Shown piece after piece: positions 12,704-14,178 of a DNA stretch of 14,178 nt. Made by a program: the position numbers and the translations under genes. Under the pieces are notes generated by a model that had not been told where the DNA came from, did no database searches, and saw nothing but the letters and a program-made list of their open reading frames with translations. The DNA is taken from NCBI GenBank assembly GCA_003244035.1, contig QHBV01000146.1, positions 1 to 14,178 on the forward strand, given 5' to 3'. Every line of letters starts with the position of its first letter. Positions within the stretch are counted from its first letter, which is position 1. Source of the DNA: Solirubrobacterales bacterium (GTDB lineage Bacteria > Actinomycetota > Thermoleophilia > Solirubrobacterales > Solirubrobacteraceae).

Positions 12704-14178
12704 GTGGACCGAGACCGCAACCCCCGCCGGCGCGCCGGCAAGCACGCCGAGGAGGGCCATGACCTCGGGCTGATCGGGGGCCTGGCGGCGCTCAGCCTCG
12801 ACGCGCTTTCGAGCGTCGCCTACGGGCCCGAGGCGATGGTGCTGGTGCTGGTCGCCGGCGGCGCCACGGCACTGCGCCTGACCGTGCCGATCACGCTCGT
12901 GATCACCGGCATGCTGGTGCTGCTGGTCGTCTCCTACCGGCAGGTGATCGCCGCGCACCCGGACGGCGGCGGCGCCTACGCGGTGGCCAAGGCCAACCTC
13001 GGGCGCTGGCCGAGCCTGCTGGCCGCCGCCGCGGTGTTCGTCGACTACGTCCTGACGGTGGCGGTCAGCCTGGCGGCCGGCGCGGCGAGCCTCGGCAGCG
13101 TGTTCCCGGCGCTCGCCCACCACCTGCTGGCCATCTGCCTGATCGCGCTGGCGGTGCTGACGGCAGTCAACATGGTCGGGCTGAGCGAGTCGGCGAAGCT
13201 GCTCGTGGCGCCCGCCGCGGTGTTCATCCTCAGCATCCTCGCGACGATCGTGCTCGGACTGCTGCACTCCCATCCGGCGGCACGGATCGGCTCGAGCCTC
13301 GGCACGATCAGGCCGTCGACCGCGATCGGGGTCGTGCTGATCCTGAGGGCGTTCGCCGCCGGCTGCTCAGCGGTCACCGGCGTCGAGGCGATCGCCAACG
13401 GCGTGCCTGCGTTCCGCGAGCCGCGGGTGCGCACGGCGCAGCGGACCGAGCTGGGGCTCGGGGTGATGCTGGGTGTGATGCTGGTCGGCCTCGCGATCCT
13501 GATCCGCGCCGACCACGTGATCCCGCGCGGCGGCGTAACCATCTTGGCCCAGCTGACCGCCGGGGCGTTCGGAAAGGGCGCGCCCTTCTACATCTCCAAC
13601 CTCGCGGTCACGCTCGTGCTCGGGTTCGCCGCGAACACGAGCTTCGGAGGGCTGCCGGTGCTGATGAACCTGCTCGCACGCGACAACCGGATGCCGCACC
13701 TGTTCTACCTGCGCGCGGGGCGCCCGGTCTACCGCTACGGGATCGGCGCGCTGGCGCTCGCCGCCACCGCGCTCCTGATCGCCACCAGCGCCCAGACGGA
13801 CAGCCTGATTCCGTTGTACGCGATCGGCGTGTTCGTCGGCTTCACGATCAGCCAGGCCGGGCTCGTGCGCCACTGGCTCGGCGCGCGCCCGCCGCGCTGG
13901 CAGGGGCGGGCGCTGCTCAACGGAGTGGGCGCGGCGATGACGGCAGTCGCCGGCGTCGTGTTCCTCGTGAGCAAGTTCACCGGAGGCGCGTGGGTCGTGA
14001 TGGTCGCCGTACCACTGCTGATGACCCTGTTCGCGCGGATCGAGAGCTACTACGGAAAGGTCGCGTCCGAGCTGAGGCTCGGGAAGACCCCCGCGCGCCC
14101 GCACAGGCGCGAGAGTGTCGTGATCGTCCCCACCGCGTCGGTCAACCGGCTGATCGAGCGCGCGCTGAGCGCAGCGGT
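12704..14178 (+). CDS. kimA: KimA-like APC-superfamily potassium transporter (3' end cut by window)
   Basis: 491 codons of an APC-superfamily permease closely resembling Bacillus subtilis KimA (YdaO), a proton-coupled K+ importer. Shared stretches are SLDALSSVAYGPE (31-43), VSYRQVIAAHPDGGGAYAVA (76-95), VDYVLTVAVS (113-122), VGLSESAKLL, a GCSAVTGVEAIANGVPAF segment, and LIPLYAIGVFVGFTISQ. Residues corresponding to the K+-site Asp36, Tyr43, Asp117 and Tyr118 of KimA (numbers from memory) appear here as Asp33, Tyr40, Asp114 and Tyr115. About 12 membrane segments are covered; the cytoplasmic C-terminal domain lies mostly beyond the window. The GTG at 12704 is the only suitable start before the conserved region; no ribosome-binding site is seen. 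Its place after the osmolyte importer fits an osmotic-homeostasis role. A related amino-acid transporter remains possible. Confidence 0.85.
   Translation, partial: MDRDRNPRRRAGKHAEEGHDLGLIGGLAALSLDALSSVAYGPEAMVLVLVAGGATALRLTVPITLVITGMLVLLVVSYRQVIAAHPDGGGAYAVAKANLGRWPSLLAAAAVFVDYVLTVAVSLAAGAASLGSVFPALAHHLLAICLIALAVLTAVNMVGLSESAKLLVAPAAVFILSILATIVLGLLHSHPAARIGSSLGTIRPSTAIGVVLILRAFAAGCSAVTGVEAIANGVPAFREPRVRTAQRTELGLGVMLGVMLVGLAILIRADHVIPRGGVTILAQLTAGAFGKGAPFYISNLAVTLVLGFAANTSFGGLPVLMNLLARDNRMPHLFYLRAGRPVYRYGIGALALAATALLIATSAQTDSLIPLYAIGVFVGFTISQAGLVRHWLGARPPRWQGRALLNGVGAAMTAVAGVVFLVSKFTGGAWVVMVAVPLLMTLFARIESYYGKVASELRLGKTPARPHRRESVVIVPTASVNRLIERALSAA

Noticed and set aside
10501..12741. Very long antisense reading frame (746 codons) opposite the osmolyte importer genes
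   Set aside because: It is an arginine/glutamine/aspartate-rich, low-complexity translation typical of the complementary strand of high-GC genes, and the plus strand carries three well-recognised proteins here.
12506..14104. Antisense frames opposite the KimA-like gene
   Set aside because: Histidine/glutamine/arginine-rich, low-complexity products with no domain; the plus strand is open to the window edge and matches KimA closely.
1..14178. CRISPR array, tRNA, rRNA, insertion sequence or phage structural genes
   Set aside because: Looked for on both strands by eye; no regularly spaced repeats, cloverleaf, rRNA-like sequence, transposase or phage structural gene was seen.

Overview
This is a high-GC window (GC-ending codons, frequent GTG/TTG starts, little Shine-Dalgarno signal at several genes). 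The gene repertoire and protein style suggest an actinomycete, most likely a soil member of the Thermoleophilia/Solirubrobacterales. That placement is an inference from style; no taxonomic marker is present.

Layout. (1) Positions 1-723 hold the decayed C-terminal part of a large serine recombinase, with the catalytic domain absent, a stop codon at the left edge and one frameshift. (2) Positions 882-3711 (+) form a tight operon resembling Bacillus mhqO-mhqD-mhqR: a ring-cleaving dioxygenase of the glyoxalase fold, a serine hydrolase and a MarR repressor, plus a class I methyltransferase. A promoter with two near-identical GTTG-N6-CAAC palindromes, which look like MarR operators, lies just upstream. 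The likely role is sensing and removal of quinone-like electrophiles. (3) Positions 3725-7497 (-) form an overlapping operon: acyl-ACP thioesterase, VIT/CCC1-like membrane protein, beta-phosphoglucomutase and a GH65 disaccharide phosphorylase. The GH65 gene is broken by at least four lesions, while its partner mutase is intact. (4) Positions 7576-9063 (-) encode a drug-efflux MFS transporter, followed by a perfect 14-bp hairpin. (5) Positions 9108-12621 (+) encode a complete OpuC/ProU-type compatible-solute ABC importer (ATPase with a degenerate CBS tail, two permeases, lipoprotein binding protein), closed by a 12-bp hairpin terminator. (6) From 12704 to the right edge runs a KimA-like potassium transporter, cut by the window end.

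How the parts work together. The mhq-like operon and the efflux pump are both xenobiotic-defence functions, though not shown to be co-regulated. The OpuC importer and the KimA-like K+ transporter form an osmoadaptation block; in Firmicutes both classes are controlled by c-di-AMP. The GH65/beta-PGM pair would have phosphorolysed an alpha-glucobiose to glucose and beta-glucose 1-phosphate and converted the latter to glucose 6-phosphate; that route looks dead here unless the lesions are sequencing errors.

I did not find a wholly new multi-gene system. The strongest leads are the operator pair of the mhq-like operon with its added methyltransferase, the multiply broken GH65 gene beside an intact mutase, and the K+/betaine pairing. 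I saw no rRNA, tRNA, CRISPR array or insertion sequence. No gene-free stretch exceeds 300 bases; the largest is 724-953, described under its promoter and operators.
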